DNA of 41,918 nt from Bacteroidota bacterium (GTDB taxonomy: Bacteria; Bacteroidota; Ignavibacteria; UBA10030; UBA8401). A program made the translations under genes and the position numbers. The notes beneath the pieces are model-generated. The model searched no databases and had not been told where the DNA came from. It worked only from the letters and a program-made list of their open reading frames with translations. Positions 25,917 through 34,302 of the stretch are shown here, piece after piece (position 1 is the stretch's first letter; every line of letters starts with the position of its first letter). The stretch is from assembly GCA_021796275.1 (NCBI GenBank), contig JAJYOI010000018.1, forward strand, positions 1-41,918, given 5' to 3'.

Positions 25917-26771
25917 ATGAACGAGATGTACCTCGATATTTTTCTCTCCATCCCTCCCGATGAATCGCTTCGTGAAATAATAATTGCTGCAATGCAAAAT
26001 TTTCAAATCGCCGGATTTTTTGAAGACTCCGATGGTGTCCATGCGTATATCGCGAAGTCGCTCTGGAACGATTCGCTGCGAAACGAAATTGAATCTGCAA
26101 TCACTCGGTTCACGAATGAAGAATATCCGATTGCAAGCATCAGCGAAATTCAAAACCAAAATTGGAACGCTCAGTGGGAAAAGACAATTCAACCGATTCA
26201 TGCAACAGAACGAATTATCATTGAGCCATCGTGGAATAAAGCGCCGGCGAACGATAGAAAAATTCATCTTATTATAGATCCGAAAATGTCGTTCGGAACG
26301 GGATATCATGAGACGACACGCATTATGCTTCAACTGTTAGAACATCATTGTGTCTCGCATGTGCGTGTTCTCGATGTAGGAACAGGCACCGGTGTTCTCA
26401 GTATTGCGGCTGTCAAGTTAGGCGCACATTCTGCAGTTGGGATTGATACTGATGATTGGTCATTTCAAAATGCTCAAGAGAATGTCAGGCTTAACCATGT
26501 GGGAAACATGGTGAAAATCAAACTTGGCTCGGTTGAAACAATCGCGGAAAATACCTTCGATCTTATTCTTGCCAACATCACGCGTACAATTATTCTCTCG
26601 CTGCTTGGCGAAATAACAACAAAGCTCAAAAATAAAGGAGTTCTTCTGATTTCCGGTTTTGTTACCGAAGATGAGGCCCTTATCACAAACAAACTGCTTG
26701 ATTGCCGCTATACATTACTCGAAGTCTTACGAGAAAACGAGTGGCTTGGAATTGCGGCAATGAAATTATGA
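25917..26771 (+). CDS. prmA: Ribosomal protein L11 methyltransferase PrmA
   Basis: PrmA trimethylates lysines and the N-terminus of ribosomal protein L11. This 284-aa protein has the N-terminal L11-binding domain and then the SAM domain: FGTGYHETT at 126-134, VLDVGTGTGVLSIAA at 151-165, AVGIDTDDWS, and LANITRTI in place of the NPP-type motif. It ends ENEWLGIAAMKL. Its stop overlaps an ATG that begins 23 bp of ppx sequence. Those bases are a truncated duplicate of the ppx start, which stops after 11 codons. See the direct-repeat and pseudogene entries. Confidence 0.95.
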   Translation: MNEMYLDIFLSIPPDESLREIIIAAMQNFQIAGFFEDSDGVHAYIAKSLWNDSLRNEIESAITRFTNEEYPIASISEIQNQNWNAQWEKTIQPIHATERIIIEPSWNKAPANDRKIHLIIDPKMSFGTGYHETTRIMLQLLEHHCVSHVRVLDVGTGTGVLSIAAVKLGAHSAVGIDTDDWSFQNAQENVRLNHVGNMVKIKLGSVETIAENTFDLILANITRTIILSLLGEITTKLKNKGVLLISGFVTEDEALITNKLLDCRYTLLEVLRENEWLGIAAMKL

Positions 26772-26790
26772 GACTAAGCGTTATTGACAT
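26756..26790 (+). repeat. 35-bp direct repeat, copy 1
   Basis: Identical to 27722-27756 over 35 bp. It covers the last four codons and stop of prmA plus the first 23 bp of ppx. Just after it the sequence diverges completely (CGACTG here, AGGAAC in copy 2). Confidence 0.95.
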
Positions 26791-26902
26791 CGACTGCGCT
26801 TGAACCACGAAATATTTTCTTTAGACATTACCTCTCACTTCGCATGAAATAACCAAAGACCAAACAAGAAAAAAGCGAAGCGTAATAACCAACAGGTAAA
26901 CA

Positions 26903-27550
26903 ATGCGGAATATAAAATGGAAAGTCGCACAGTTTCTTGAAATCAGATGGTGGAAAAGGTATCTTAAAAAACAAAAAAAAGAATACTACCAAAAGAAAAA
27001 AGAATATTGGTTGTCTTATCTGAGCAAACTCGAACTCAATTATGAAGAAATAAAGAACGAAAGAATTCTTGATGCAGGATGTGGTCCTGTTGGAATCTTT
27101 ATTGCTTTCGATGGCGCTGATATTACTGCAGTCGACCCCTTATTAGAGCAATATGAGGAAAATCTTACACACTTTAGTAAAGCGGATTTCCCGAAAACTA
27201 CTTTTGTTAAATCCCGCGTTGAAGATTATTTCTCACAACAAAAATTCACATATACATTTTGCTTAAATGTGATTAATCACGTAAGTGATATAAGAGCTGC
27301 AGTTGACGCGCTTGTAGAAAACACAACGACAGGCGGAAAAGTAACCATAAGCATTGACTGCCACAGGAACGGGTTACTTAAAAAGATATTCCAGTTTCTC
27401 GGTTTTGATGCCCTTCACCCTTACCAGTATTCTGCGCAGGATTATATTAAGCTATTTACTTCCAACAACACTCTTCATCTCGAGAAAAAGCAAATACTTA
27501 AAAACGGTAAAATTTTTGACTATGTAGCGTTCGTATTTATTAAAAAGTAA
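26903..27550 (+). CDS. Class I SAM-dependent methyltransferase inserted between prmA and ppx
   Basis: This 215-aa protein has a basic N-terminus (WKRYLKKQKKEYYQKKKEYW) and motif I RILDAGCGPVGIFIAF, then an acidic post-I residue in ITAVDPL and YTFCLNVINHVSDIRAAVDA. This is a typical small-molecule or sugar/lipid-type Rossmann methyltransferase of unknown substrate. The DNA is visibly AT-rich and uses many AAA/AAT/TTT codons compared with its neighbours. It lies wholly inside the 0.96-kb insert bounded by the 35-bp direct repeats. Acquisition by transfer is likely. It is preceded by an A-rich stretch without a strong ribosome site. Confidence 0.82.
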   Translation: MRNIKWKVAQFLEIRWWKRYLKKQKKEYYQKKKEYWLSYLSKLELNYEEIKNERILDAGCGPVGIFIAFDGADITAVDPLLEQYEENLTHFSKADFPKTTFVKSRVEDYFSQQKFTYTFCLNVINHVSDIRAAVDALVENTTTGGKVTISIDCHRNGLLKKIFQFLGFDALHPYQYSAQDYIKLFTSNNTLHLEKKQILKNGKIFDYVAFVFIKK

Positions 27551-27589
27551 AAGGTTATTTAAAAAACCATAATTAATTTCTACAACCTG

Positions 27590-27737
27590 ACTCTCAAGAA
27601 AAATGCGAAAAATTCTTGCCCGGTTTTGTTAGCGAAAATAAAGAAATTGTTACTAAAGCTCTTCTTGAAGCACGTTTTGAACTCTTGAAACTGTCCGAGA
27701 AAACGAGGGCCTCGCAATAGAGGCAATGAAATTATGA
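27590..27737 (+). pseudogene. Decayed 3' end of a second, diverged prmA
   Basis: Conceptual translation restores the PrmA C-terminus if one base is added near 27690. GFVSENKEIVTKALLEARFE, then LLETVRENEGLAIEAMKL and stop, align to the end of the intact protein with about 21 of 38 identical residues. Upstream, LKKN is recognisable before indels destroy the frame, and the catalytic domain is gone. The stop overlaps the ppx start in an ATGA junction, exactly as expected for an original prmA-ppx pair. It is therefore a remnant of an older prmA that once preceded ppx. Confidence 0.88.
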
Positions 27738-27756
27738 GACTAAGCGTTATTGACAT
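27722..27756 (+). repeat. 35-bp direct repeat, copy 2
   Basis: Identical to 26756-26790. It spans the end of the prmA remnant and the first 23 bp of the intact ppx gene. Confidence 0.95.
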
Positions 27757-28654
27757 AGGAACAAACACGATTTTGCTTTTGGTCGCCGATATTGATCAAA
27801 GCGGAATTATATCGGTGATTCACGACGAACAAGTAATCGCGCGGCTTGGCAAAGGCGTTGATGAACACAGAGTCATCAATCGCGAAGCCTTCGACCGAGC
27901 ACAGAAATTTCTTCAAGCCTATCGTGCTATATCTGATGAAATGCATTCTGAGAAAATCGTTGCAGTTGGAACAAGCGCATTGCGCGATGCAGCAAACAGC
28001 GATGAATTCTGCAGTTTCATTCAAAACAAAACTGGAATCAAAATCGATATATTGTCCGGCGATGATGAGGCCGAATACACATTTCATGGAGCGATCTCCG
28101 GTTTTCGCGGAAAATCAAAAATATTTTCCGTGCTCGATATTGGCGGAGGAAGCGCAGAAATTGTTTCGGGATCTTCATCGCGCCTCGTATCGAAAGCAAG
28201 CCTTGATATCGGATGTGTACGCATCACAGAACGTTTCCTTCTAACGTCGCCGCCGACTTCTCTAGAAGTCGCCGATGCACGTTCCTTCATCCAACAAGAG
28301 CTTGTAAAAGTTAATCTCTCAATGGTTCAGGAATCAAAACTTGTAGGGGTGGCGGGCACAGCCACAACGCTTGCAGCTTTGCATCAAAAGCTGCCAAGTT
28401 ATGACCCGCACAGGGTTGAGGGTTATTCGCTTTCATACGACGACATACGAAACATTTTCAACCAACTTCGCATCAAAACTCTCGAAGAAATTCTGGCGGT
28501 GCCACAAATTTCCCCCGGAAGAGCGGACATTATCCTTGCAGGCATTTTAATTCTTTTGGAATTTATGGAAGCCGCCGATGCCGAGCAAATTACAGTCAGT
28601 GATAGAGGATTACGTTACGGAATTGCCTTGCGGGAAAGCAAGCGATTGAAATAA
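27734..28654 (+). CDS. ppx: Ppx/GppA-family phosphatase (exopolyphosphatase)
   Basis: This 306-aa enzyme of the ASKHA superfamily hydrolyses terminal phosphates of polyphosphate or pppGpp. Motifs are VIDIGTNTILLLVAD at the N-terminus, VAVGTSALRDAANSDEF, SGDDEAEYTFHGAISG, LDIGGGSAEIV and VGVAGTATTLAAL. The length equals the short, single-module family members that lack the C-terminal HD-like domain of E. coli Ppx. The ATG overlaps the stop of the prmA remnant. It converges on the cysteine desulfurase gene with only 10 bp between stops. Confidence 0.93.
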   Translation: MRLSVIDIGTNTILLLVADIDQSGIISVIHDEQVIARLGKGVDEHRVINREAFDRAQKFLQAYRAISDEMHSEKIVAVGTSALRDAANSDEFCSFIQNKTGIKIDILSGDDEAEYTFHGAISGFRGKSKIFSVLDIGGGSAEIVSGSSSRLVSKASLDIGCVRITERFLLTSPPTSLEVADARSFIQQELVKVNLSMVQESKLVGVAGTATTLAALHQKLPSYDPHRVEGYSLSYDDIRNIFNQLRIKTLEEILAVPQISPGRADIILAGILILLEFMEAADAEQITVSDRGLRYGIALRESKRLK

Positions 28655-28664
28655 AAAAACGGTT

Positions 28665-29837
28665 TCACGATCGAGAAACTGTAGCAACAACTTCTTCAAG
28701 AATTACTACTGCACGTTCAATTTCTTCACGCGTTGTATATTTCCCCATTGAAAAACGAATAGAAGCCTGCGTTGTTTTTTCATCGCGGCCGAGAGCGCGA
28801 AGAACATGAGATGGCTCCAAACTTCCCGACGTGCACGCAGAGCCGCTTGTCACTGCCACGCCGTGCAAATCCATATTCATCAATAATGCCTCGCCATCAA
28901 TTTCATTTTTTTTGCTGTCAAAAGAAATGTTCACAATATTCGGCAATGAATCAGTCGGATGTCCGTTAAAAAGAATTCCATCAAATTTCTCGGAAAGCAG
29001 CTTACGCATCGCAGATCGTAATTCCGCCAAACGCTGAGATTCATACTTCATTCCTTCAACTGCAAGTTGCAATGCTTTCGCAAATCCGACCGTAAGAGCT
29101 ACATTTTCCGTCCCAGCGCGACGTCCTTTTTCCTGCGCGCCTCCGTGAACGAATGAATCTATTTCCGTGCCGCGGCGAATGAAGAGCGCACCAATTCCTT
29201 TCGGTCCGTAAAACTTATGAGCAGAAATGGAAAGAAGATCAATGTTCTGCCGCTTCATGTCGAGATGCAATTTTCCCGCTGATTGGACACAATCCGAATG
29301 AAAAATAATTCCATGTTCGTGCGCAATGCCCGCTATCGTGTCAATGTCCTGTATGGTTCCAATTTCGTTGTTTGCGTGCATAATGGAAATCAAGAAGGTC
29401 TTTGGTGTTATTGCAGAACGCAACTCATTGGAAACGACTTTCCCGAATTCATCAACCGGAAGTTCTGTCACACGGAATCCAAAGCCTTTTAAATATTCCG
29501 CGCTGTGCAGCACCGCATGATGTTCAATTGCGGAAATAATAAGATGATCTTTCCCGGTTTTTCGCCGCACTTCAAACGCAGTACCGATGAGCGCATGATT
29601 ATCGGCTTCAGTTCCACCACTTGTAAAGTACACTTCACCCGTCTCAGCACCAATTGCGCGCGCAACAGCTTCACGGCTCTCTTCCAACGGAATTTTTGTC
29701 TCTCGTCCGAAGGAGTGAATTGATGACGCATTGCCGAACATGCCGGTAAAATACGGCATCATAGCATCCACGACGCGTGGATCAACAGGCGTCGTGGCAC
29801 AGTAATCAAGATAGATTTTTTCTTTGTGAGTCGTCAT
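28665..29837 (-). CDS. Cysteine desulfurase (NifS/IscS type)
   Basis: This is a 390-aa PLP enzyme that takes sulfur from cysteine for Fe-S clusters and tRNA thiolation. It has H106 in SAIEHHAVLHS, pyridoxal lysine K208 in SISAHKFYGPKG, and the active-site cysteine C335 in SGSACTSGSLEPSHVL, which is the class I-like loop. The N-terminus IYLDYCATTPVDP is typical. No iscU, scaffold or regulator accompanies it here. It may be an IscS serving tRNA modification as well as clusters. Confidence 0.95.
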   Translation of the reverse strand: MTTHKEKIYLDYCATTPVDPRVVDAMMPYFTGMFGNASSIHSFGRETKIPLEESREAVARAIGAETGEVYFTSGGTEADNHALIGTAFEVRRKTGKDHLIISAIEHHAVLHSAEYLKGFGFRVTELPVDEFGKVVSNELRSAITPKTFLISIMHANNEIGTIQDIDTIAGIAHEHGIIFHSDCVQSAGKLHLDMKRQNIDLLSISAHKFYGPKGIGALFIRRGTEIDSFVHGGAQEKGRRAGTENVALTVGFAKALQLAVEGMKYESQRLAELRSAMRKLLSEKFDGILFNGHPTDSLPNIVNISFDSKKNEIDGEALLMNMDLHGVAVTSGSACTSGSLEPSHVLRALGRDEKTTQASIRFSMGKYTTREEIERAVVILEEVVATVSRS

Positions 29838-29862
29838 ACAAGCTTACGTAATATAATAAAAA

Positions 29863-29890
29863 ATGGCGGTAAGCCGTAGCGTACCGCCAT
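29863..29890 (-). terminator. Intrinsic terminator of the sigma/anti-sigma/Spy-like operon
   Basis: ATGGCGGTA (29863-29871) pairs with TACCGCCAT (29882-29890) around a 10-nt loop. On the minus strand it is followed by TTTTTATTATAT. It lies just after the Spy-like gene stop. Confidence 0.85.
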
Positions 29891-29918
29891 AGAAAACATC
29901 TGATAAATTAAGAGAGTT

Positions 29919-30416
29919 TCAGTGCCCCTTCATTCTGTCTAACTGTACTTCACGAACAATTCTCCGCAAGTCCCGCATAAAATTGCGTTCAAATACAATA
30001 AACTGTGCAATCTGTTTGTCGGTAAGCACTTCTTTAAGGCTCGCTAAAAAATCAGTGCGCTCACGCGCGATTTTTTTGTCAACTGCAGTGAACTGATCAA
30101 ACACAACATTGTATGCCTCATCACCTGCATCATTACGCGAAAGCGAATCAAGCTGCTCTACCAGATCGTTTCGTTCCGCTTCAATTGCACGCATTCGATC
30201 TTCATGCTTGTCATATCGTGCAAAAAATTTAATCGAAGTATTCTCATCGAGATGCAATGCCTCCATCATCCGGATTTTCTTGAAACTTTCAAGTCGCTCA
30301 AACGGCTGATGGTCACCCTGATGTCCTTCCATCCTGCCCTCTCTTCGCTGTGCAAGCGAGGACTGAACGAAGGCAAAGAAAGATAACATCAAAAAAAATG
30401 TAGCGATTTTCTTCAT
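29919..30416 (-). CDS. Spy/CpxP-like periplasmic LTxxQ protein
   Basis: This 165-aa protein has a signal peptide (MKKIATFFLMLSFFAFVQSSLAQ), a charged linker rich in Arg/Gly/His, and two long amphipathic helices. The motif LTDKQIAQFIVFERNF is the second LTxxQ-like signature of the Spy/CpxP chaperone-sensor family; the first part holds LHLDENTSIKF. AAGGAA precedes the ATG at 30416, so the longer frame from 30431 is not used. As the third gene of an ECF sigma-anti-sigma operon, it is likely a periplasmic envelope-stress chaperone or sensor feeding back on the anti-sigma factor. Metal sensing, as in Spy-family CnrX-like proteins, is possible. Confidence 0.78.
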   Translation of the reverse strand: MKKIATFFLMLSFFAFVQSSLAQRREGRMEGHQGDHQPFERLESFKKIRMMEALHLDENTSIKFFARYDKHEDRMRAIEAERNDLVEQLDSLSRNDAGDEAYNVVFDQFTAVDKKIARERTDFLASLKEVLTDKQIAQFIVFERNFMRDLRRIVREVQLDRMKGH

Positions 30417-30432
30417 GGTATTCCTTCCCAAC

Positions 30433-31092
30433 TTATAATATTGTTTGATGAGATAATCGTTCGATCACCCGATCAACTTCATCGGATGAAAGCGACTCAT
30501 ATGACGGATCAGAAGAAATAAAAGACGACGGAATCGAAACGTCTCCAACATTGCTTGGCAACAACTGCTTTTCAAAATGCTGTGTAACAAGCGATGGATC
30601 GGACACAGTTTCAAGAACTTGTCGCTCAACACCAAGATTTGTTTGTGCGACGTCCGGCGACGTAATAAGTTCAGTCAATGCCAACGAATCGTCGTTCTGC
30701 ATTTCACGAACAATTGATTTCAGCGGTGATGAAACATCAACAGTAACCGGTGCAAGAACGAAAAAGAGAGCAACCAAAGATGCCACAACTGCCAACGCGG
30801 AGACCGGTGCGAGAACTTCTTCTATCCATGCAGGAATCAATGAAGCGAGTGCAAAACGGCGACGACGTTCCAATCGTTTATGAATCCGCGGCACCAAATT
30901 TACAAAATAATTTGTGGGAACAGAATCTTCAGCGACATTGCGAAGTGCATCAAGAGCGCCGGCGATCAGTCGAACATCGCGGGCGCATTGTGCACACGAC
31001 GCGAGGTGTTCTTCAACGATTTTCCGATTCGCTGGCAAGATCGTACCGTCATTGTATTCTACCAACATCGGAGCAATAGCTTTACATTTCAT
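30433..31092 (-). CDS. Anti-sigma factor with zf-HC2 zinc finger
   Basis: This 219-aa protein has the anti-sigma motif H29-x3-C33-x2-C36 (EEHLASCAQCARDV) and an additional Cys3. Next comes a short basic linker (HKRLERRRRFALA), a membrane helix near residues 92-113 (LAPVSALAVVASLVALFFVL), and a periplasmic domain of about 100 residues without recognised fold. It should sequester the ECF factor encoded immediately upstream, with which it overlaps by 11 bp (shared bases ATGAAATGTAA). Confidence 0.88.
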   Translation of the reverse strand: MKCKAIAPMLVEYNDGTILPANRKIVEEHLASCAQCARDVRLIAGALDALRNVAEDSVPTNYFVNLVPRIHKRLERRRRFALASLIPAWIEEVLAPVSALAVVASLVALFFVLAPVTVDVSSPLKSIVREMQNDDSLALTELITSPDVAQTNLGVERQVLETVSDPSLVTQHFEKQLLPSNVGDVSIPSSFISSDPSYESLSSDEVDRVIERLSHQTIL

Positions 31093-31630
31093 GTTTCAAA
31101 TACACTCCTATCTTCCGGACAGCATGAAAATAATTCGCTTTTAGTCCGCCTACACTAGTTTTCAAAATTTTTGCGATTTCTTCATACGGTAATTCTTCAT
31201 AGTAACGAAGAACAAAAACCTTTTTTTGCTTTTCCGGTAAATGCTCAATCGCTTTTTTAATCAGTTGTGTACGTTCTTCGTTCTCTAATTTTTCCAACGG
31301 ATGGATTTCATCAGATTCATATTGAAATTCAGAATCATCAATTGAAAATGTTCTGTGTACCTTTTGCCTCCGAATTTCATTCAAAGAAAGATTTACCGCG
31401 ATCCGATACGCCCACGTGTAAAACGATGAATCTCCTTTGAACGATTTCAGCGCATGGTACGCTTTCACAAACACATCCTGAACGATATCATCTGCCTGAT
31501 CGTGGTCGGAAATCAGCCGCCGCACAACCCAGTAGATTCGTTCCTGATATCGAAGGACAAGCTGATTGAACGCCTGTTCTTTTCCGTCCTTAAACTCTTT
31601 GATAAGTTCACGGTCGCTGCGTTGATCCAT
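31082..31630 (-). CDS. ECF RNA polymerase sigma factor (RpoE/SigW-like)
   Basis: This 182-aa sigma factor has regions 2 and 4 only. Region 2 reads DQADDIVQDVFVKAYHAL and SFYTWAYRIAVNLSLNEIRR. Region 4 reads HLPEKQKKVFVLRYYEELPY, then EEIAKILKTSVGGLKANYF. It heads the cassette ECF-antiSigma-Spy-like, so it probably controls envelope stress and its own synthesis. The -35/-10-like sequences AACTT (31675-31679) and TCAAA (31654-31658), 16 bp apart on the minus strand, could be its autoregulated promoter. Confidence 0.94.
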   Translation of the reverse strand: MDQRSDRELIKEFKDGKEQAFNQLVLRYQERIYWVVRRLISDHDQADDIVQDVFVKAYHALKSFKGDSSFYTWAYRIAVNLSLNEIRRQKVHRTFSIDDSEFQYESDEIHPLEKLENEERTQLIKKAIEHLPEKQKKVFVLRYYEELPYEEIAKILKTSVGGLKANYFHAVRKIGVYLKHEM

Positions 31631-31653
31631 CAGCTTCTATGTTCATCTGTTTT

Positions 31654-31679
31654 TTTGACACAATAGCACCACCGAAGTT
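31654..31679 (-). promoter_or_regulatory. Candidate ECF-type autoregulated promoter
   Basis: On the minus strand, AACTT and TCAAA with a 16-bp spacer lie upstream of the sigma gene. AACTT matches the -35 core of RpoE-like promoters, but the -10 match is poor, so this is a weak call. Confidence 0.3.
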
Positions 31680-31688
31680 TAACAGGTG

Positions 31689-33383
31689 TTATTGAAAGTT
31701 GTATCTCAAAGCGAGGAAGAAATCGATTTTACCGGCATAATCAGCACTGATGCGCGGATATTGAAAAATGCTGCTTCCATCCGAAGCCGTTTCCGGCGGT
31801 CCCTGAGTATAACGCGAAATAAGCAAATGAAAGTCGGCAAACAAATCGCGCAGCGGCTCGAATTGTGCGGCAACACCGTACGACTGCTTCTTGATTTCCG
31901 GGCCATAAAGAAATTCCGGCGTCGGCAGCTCATATTGATAATGTGTTGCTTCTTTGCCTCCCTTTCGAAGCGATTCAAACTGAACACTGAGCTTAAGGTT
32001 TCTTAGCGGGCGATAATTTCCCTGAACAAAAAATAAATCGGCATTTTGCCCGATCCAATCGCCAAGATCATAACCATGATTCTGGTATGTCGCATCCGGA
32101 TACTTGTGATTATAGATCCACGGATTAGTCCGCGTGTATTCTACGATGATATCGGAGTTCGGATAGATAAGATCGTACGCACGGGTTCCGACCGTAATAC
32201 CTATTTGATTTCGCTGCCGGTCTGTTCGATAAAATTCTTCTGTTGAGAATTCGTCAACATAAAGTGTTGAATAGAACTCATAATTTTTTATGACGTTAAG
32301 ATCAATCGAGCCGAACATTTGGCTATTATCTTCATCGGTGTTATAATGTTCCGCTGCTTTAAAAAACATGAATGGAATGAGATAAATCAATTCCGGATTT
32401 CTTCCGCCATACACTTCTGATTCTCCAATTGCAACATCAACACCGTTCCACAGAGACATTTCAATCATTTGTGACGCCAGATATTTTTGTTTGTAAACCG
32501 TCCGGTAAATCGGTTCGCTTAATCCGTAGGGGTAGTAATACGAATTCACCGAATCTATAATATCCGAACTTAACCAAGCGTGGAGATAAGTGAAATCAAC
32601 ATCCTTTCCTAGTTTTGCACGCAGCTTTATTTGTGGATACGAGGGCGGCTTTGTAGAAAGAATAAGGTTGCCATCATATCCTTCTCCCCACACATTCGGC
32701 ATTTTTTCGAGTGACAGCGTCAAGAATGAAACGTCGAAGTTTGCCTGGACATCAACAAGATCATACTCAACATTTTGTGCAATAATTCGTGTTAAAAGCT
32801 GGCCCTGCTGCGGCGATAAGGTGTTCTTAAAATAATCGCTCGTGCCAAACTTTTGCTCGAAATAAGGAATAAATGAACCTCCATCTTGATGGTCGAGAAA
32901 ATACACATAAGCGCCCATCCATGAGCCGGCATACCCCTGCACCATCACTCCGTTTGAACGTATATGATATGTTTCTCCGAACGGCAGCTTTTCGTAGGAA
33001 TAACCGCCGATCAAATCGACATTAAATGCTGCTGTGGAATCGCTGCGGTAACGATAGAGATGCCATCGCTCATCAGGAAGCACTTTGCTGTATTTCAAAT
33101 TCTTCAACTCGACATAAAATTCTTCTTTCAAAAAATCGAGCTCATCACGTTCAACCTGTGTAAGCTGATCGCGATGCTCTTCGATCTTAATGAGATCCTT
33201 TGCAATATCTTCACGTGTCAATGGAAGAACAACATCGCGATATCGTTGCAGTATTTGCTTTCCTTCCATTCGCTTCAAAAAGTCATACGCTTCATGCGAA
33301 GGATGGAGATATACCGACTGCGATAATAATTGCTGCGAAATAATCACTGTAACTGCGAGCACATATAAAAAATATCTTTTCAT
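31689..33383 (-). CDS. Wzi-like (capsule-assembly) outer-membrane beta-barrel protein
   Basis: This 564-aa protein has a signal peptide (MKRYFLYVLAVTVIISQQLLSQ), a helical N-terminal segment (HPSHEAYDFLKRMEGKQIL) and a long beta-rich region with alternating aromatic residues. It ends in FFLALRYNFQ. The arrangement and the N-terminal helix resemble Wzi/capsule-assembly family barrels (PF14052), which bind or help surface-assemble exopolysaccharide. That assignment rests on architecture rather than specific catalytic motifs. TerC follows 15 bp upstream on the same strand, so the pair may be co-transcribed. Confidence 0.6.
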   Translation of the reverse strand: MKRYFLYVLAVTVIISQQLLSQSVYLHPSHEAYDFLKRMEGKQILQRYRDVVLPLTREDIAKDLIKIEEHRDQLTQVERDELDFLKEEFYVELKNLKYSKVLPDERWHLYRYRSDSTAAFNVDLIGGYSYEKLPFGETYHIRSNGVMVQGYAGSWMGAYVYFLDHQDGGSFIPYFEQKFGTSDYFKNTLSPQQGQLLTRIIAQNVEYDLVDVQANFDVSFLTLSLEKMPNVWGEGYDGNLILSTKPPSYPQIKLRAKLGKDVDFTYLHAWLSSDIIDSVNSYYYPYGLSEPIYRTVYKQKYLASQMIEMSLWNGVDVAIGESEVYGGRNPELIYLIPFMFFKAAEHYNTDEDNSQMFGSIDLNVIKNYEFYSTLYVDEFSTEEFYRTDRQRNQIGITVGTRAYDLIYPNSDIIVEYTRTNPWIYNHKYPDATYQNHGYDLGDWIGQNADLFFVQGNYRPLRNLKLSVQFESLRKGGKEATHYQYELPTPEFLYGPEIKKQSYGVAAQFEPLRDLFADFHLLISRYTQGPPETASDGSSIFQYPRISADYAGKIDFFLALRYNFQ

Positions 33384-33398
33384 CCACTCTCCAAAAAA

Positions 33399-34229
33399 TT
33401 ATTTCTTTCTATTTGTAACTGCTTGCTTTATGTACGACAGCAACACCGATGCCGCCAAAATGCATACCACTACTGTCAGCGAAAGTAACGTTGATATTTC
33501 GATATAGTCAACAATCAGCATCTTCACCCCGATAAAGACAAGAACAACGCCAACGCCGTATTTAACATAGATAAATGCACGCTGCACTCGTTCAAGGACA
33601 AAATATAACGAACGCAGTCCCAGCACCGCCATCAAATTTGAACTAAAGACAATAAACGGATCGGTTGTTATACCGAAAATAGCAGGAATTGAATCGACAG
33701 CAAAAACAATATCGGTTGTCTCAACCACAATCAGCACGATGATCATCGGCGTCGCGTACCACACGCCGTTTTCTTTGATAAAGAAATGCTCGCCCGTGTA
33801 AGAATTCTTCACCGGGAAAAATCTCTTGAACCAATTAAGTAAAAGATTGCGATCGGGTTCAACCTTCTTTTCTTTCCCGAATACCATTTTGTACCCCGAA
33901 TAAATTAAAATCGCGCCGAAGATGTACAAAATCCACCCGAAACGTTCAACCAGACTTGAACCGAGAAAAATAAGCAAGCCGCGGAGGATGATGACGCCAA
34001 TAATTCCGTAATTCAGAATGCGGCGTTGGTGAGCAGGAGAAACGTTGAAGAATGTAAAAATGATGAGGAAAACAAAAAGGTTGTCAACACTTAAAGATTT
34101 TTCAATAATGTAGCCGGTAAAAAAGGCGACCGCTTTCTGATGGCCATAAAGGAGAAGAACAACTCCGTTCAACGATAATGAAAGAACAATCCAGAAAATA
34201 CTCCAAAAAATTGCCTTGCGTGTGGACAT
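33399..34229 (-). CDS. TerC-family membrane protein (Alx-like)
   Basis: This 276-aa integral membrane protein has about eight helices and the two TerC signature motifs, YIIEKSLSVDNLFVFLIIF and VVETTDIVFAVDSIPAIFGI. These carry the acidic residues thought to handle metal ions (Mn2+ in E. coli Alx, and tellurite-resistance TerC relatives). The 75-bp leader has no sign of the yybP-ykoY manganese riboswitch often found in front of alx genes. It is divergent from the phosphatase gene. Confidence 0.92.
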   Translation of the reverse strand: MSTRKAIFWSIFWIVLSLSLNGVVLLLYGHQKAVAFFTGYIIEKSLSVDNLFVFLIIFTFFNVSPAHQRRILNYGIIGVIILRGLLIFLGSSLVERFGWILYIFGAILIYSGYKMVFGKEKKVEPDRNLLLNWFKRFFPVKNSYTGEHFFIKENGVWYATPMIIVLIVVETTDIVFAVDSIPAIFGITTDPFIVFSSNLMAVLGLRSLYFVLERVQRAFIYVKYGVGVVLVFIGVKMLIVDYIEISTLLSLTVVVCILAASVLLSYIKQAVTNRKK

Positions 34230-34302
34230 AGAATATTCTTATCTTTCTTTACGACTTTTTGCAAGATACAAAATCTCTCTTTCATTCCCAATTGTTCTGA
34301 TT

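Noticed and set aside
28658..28690. Possible terminator between ppx and the cysteine desulfurase
   Set aside because: The 8-bp stem contains a wobble pair, lies partly in the coding end, and has no consistent T-run.
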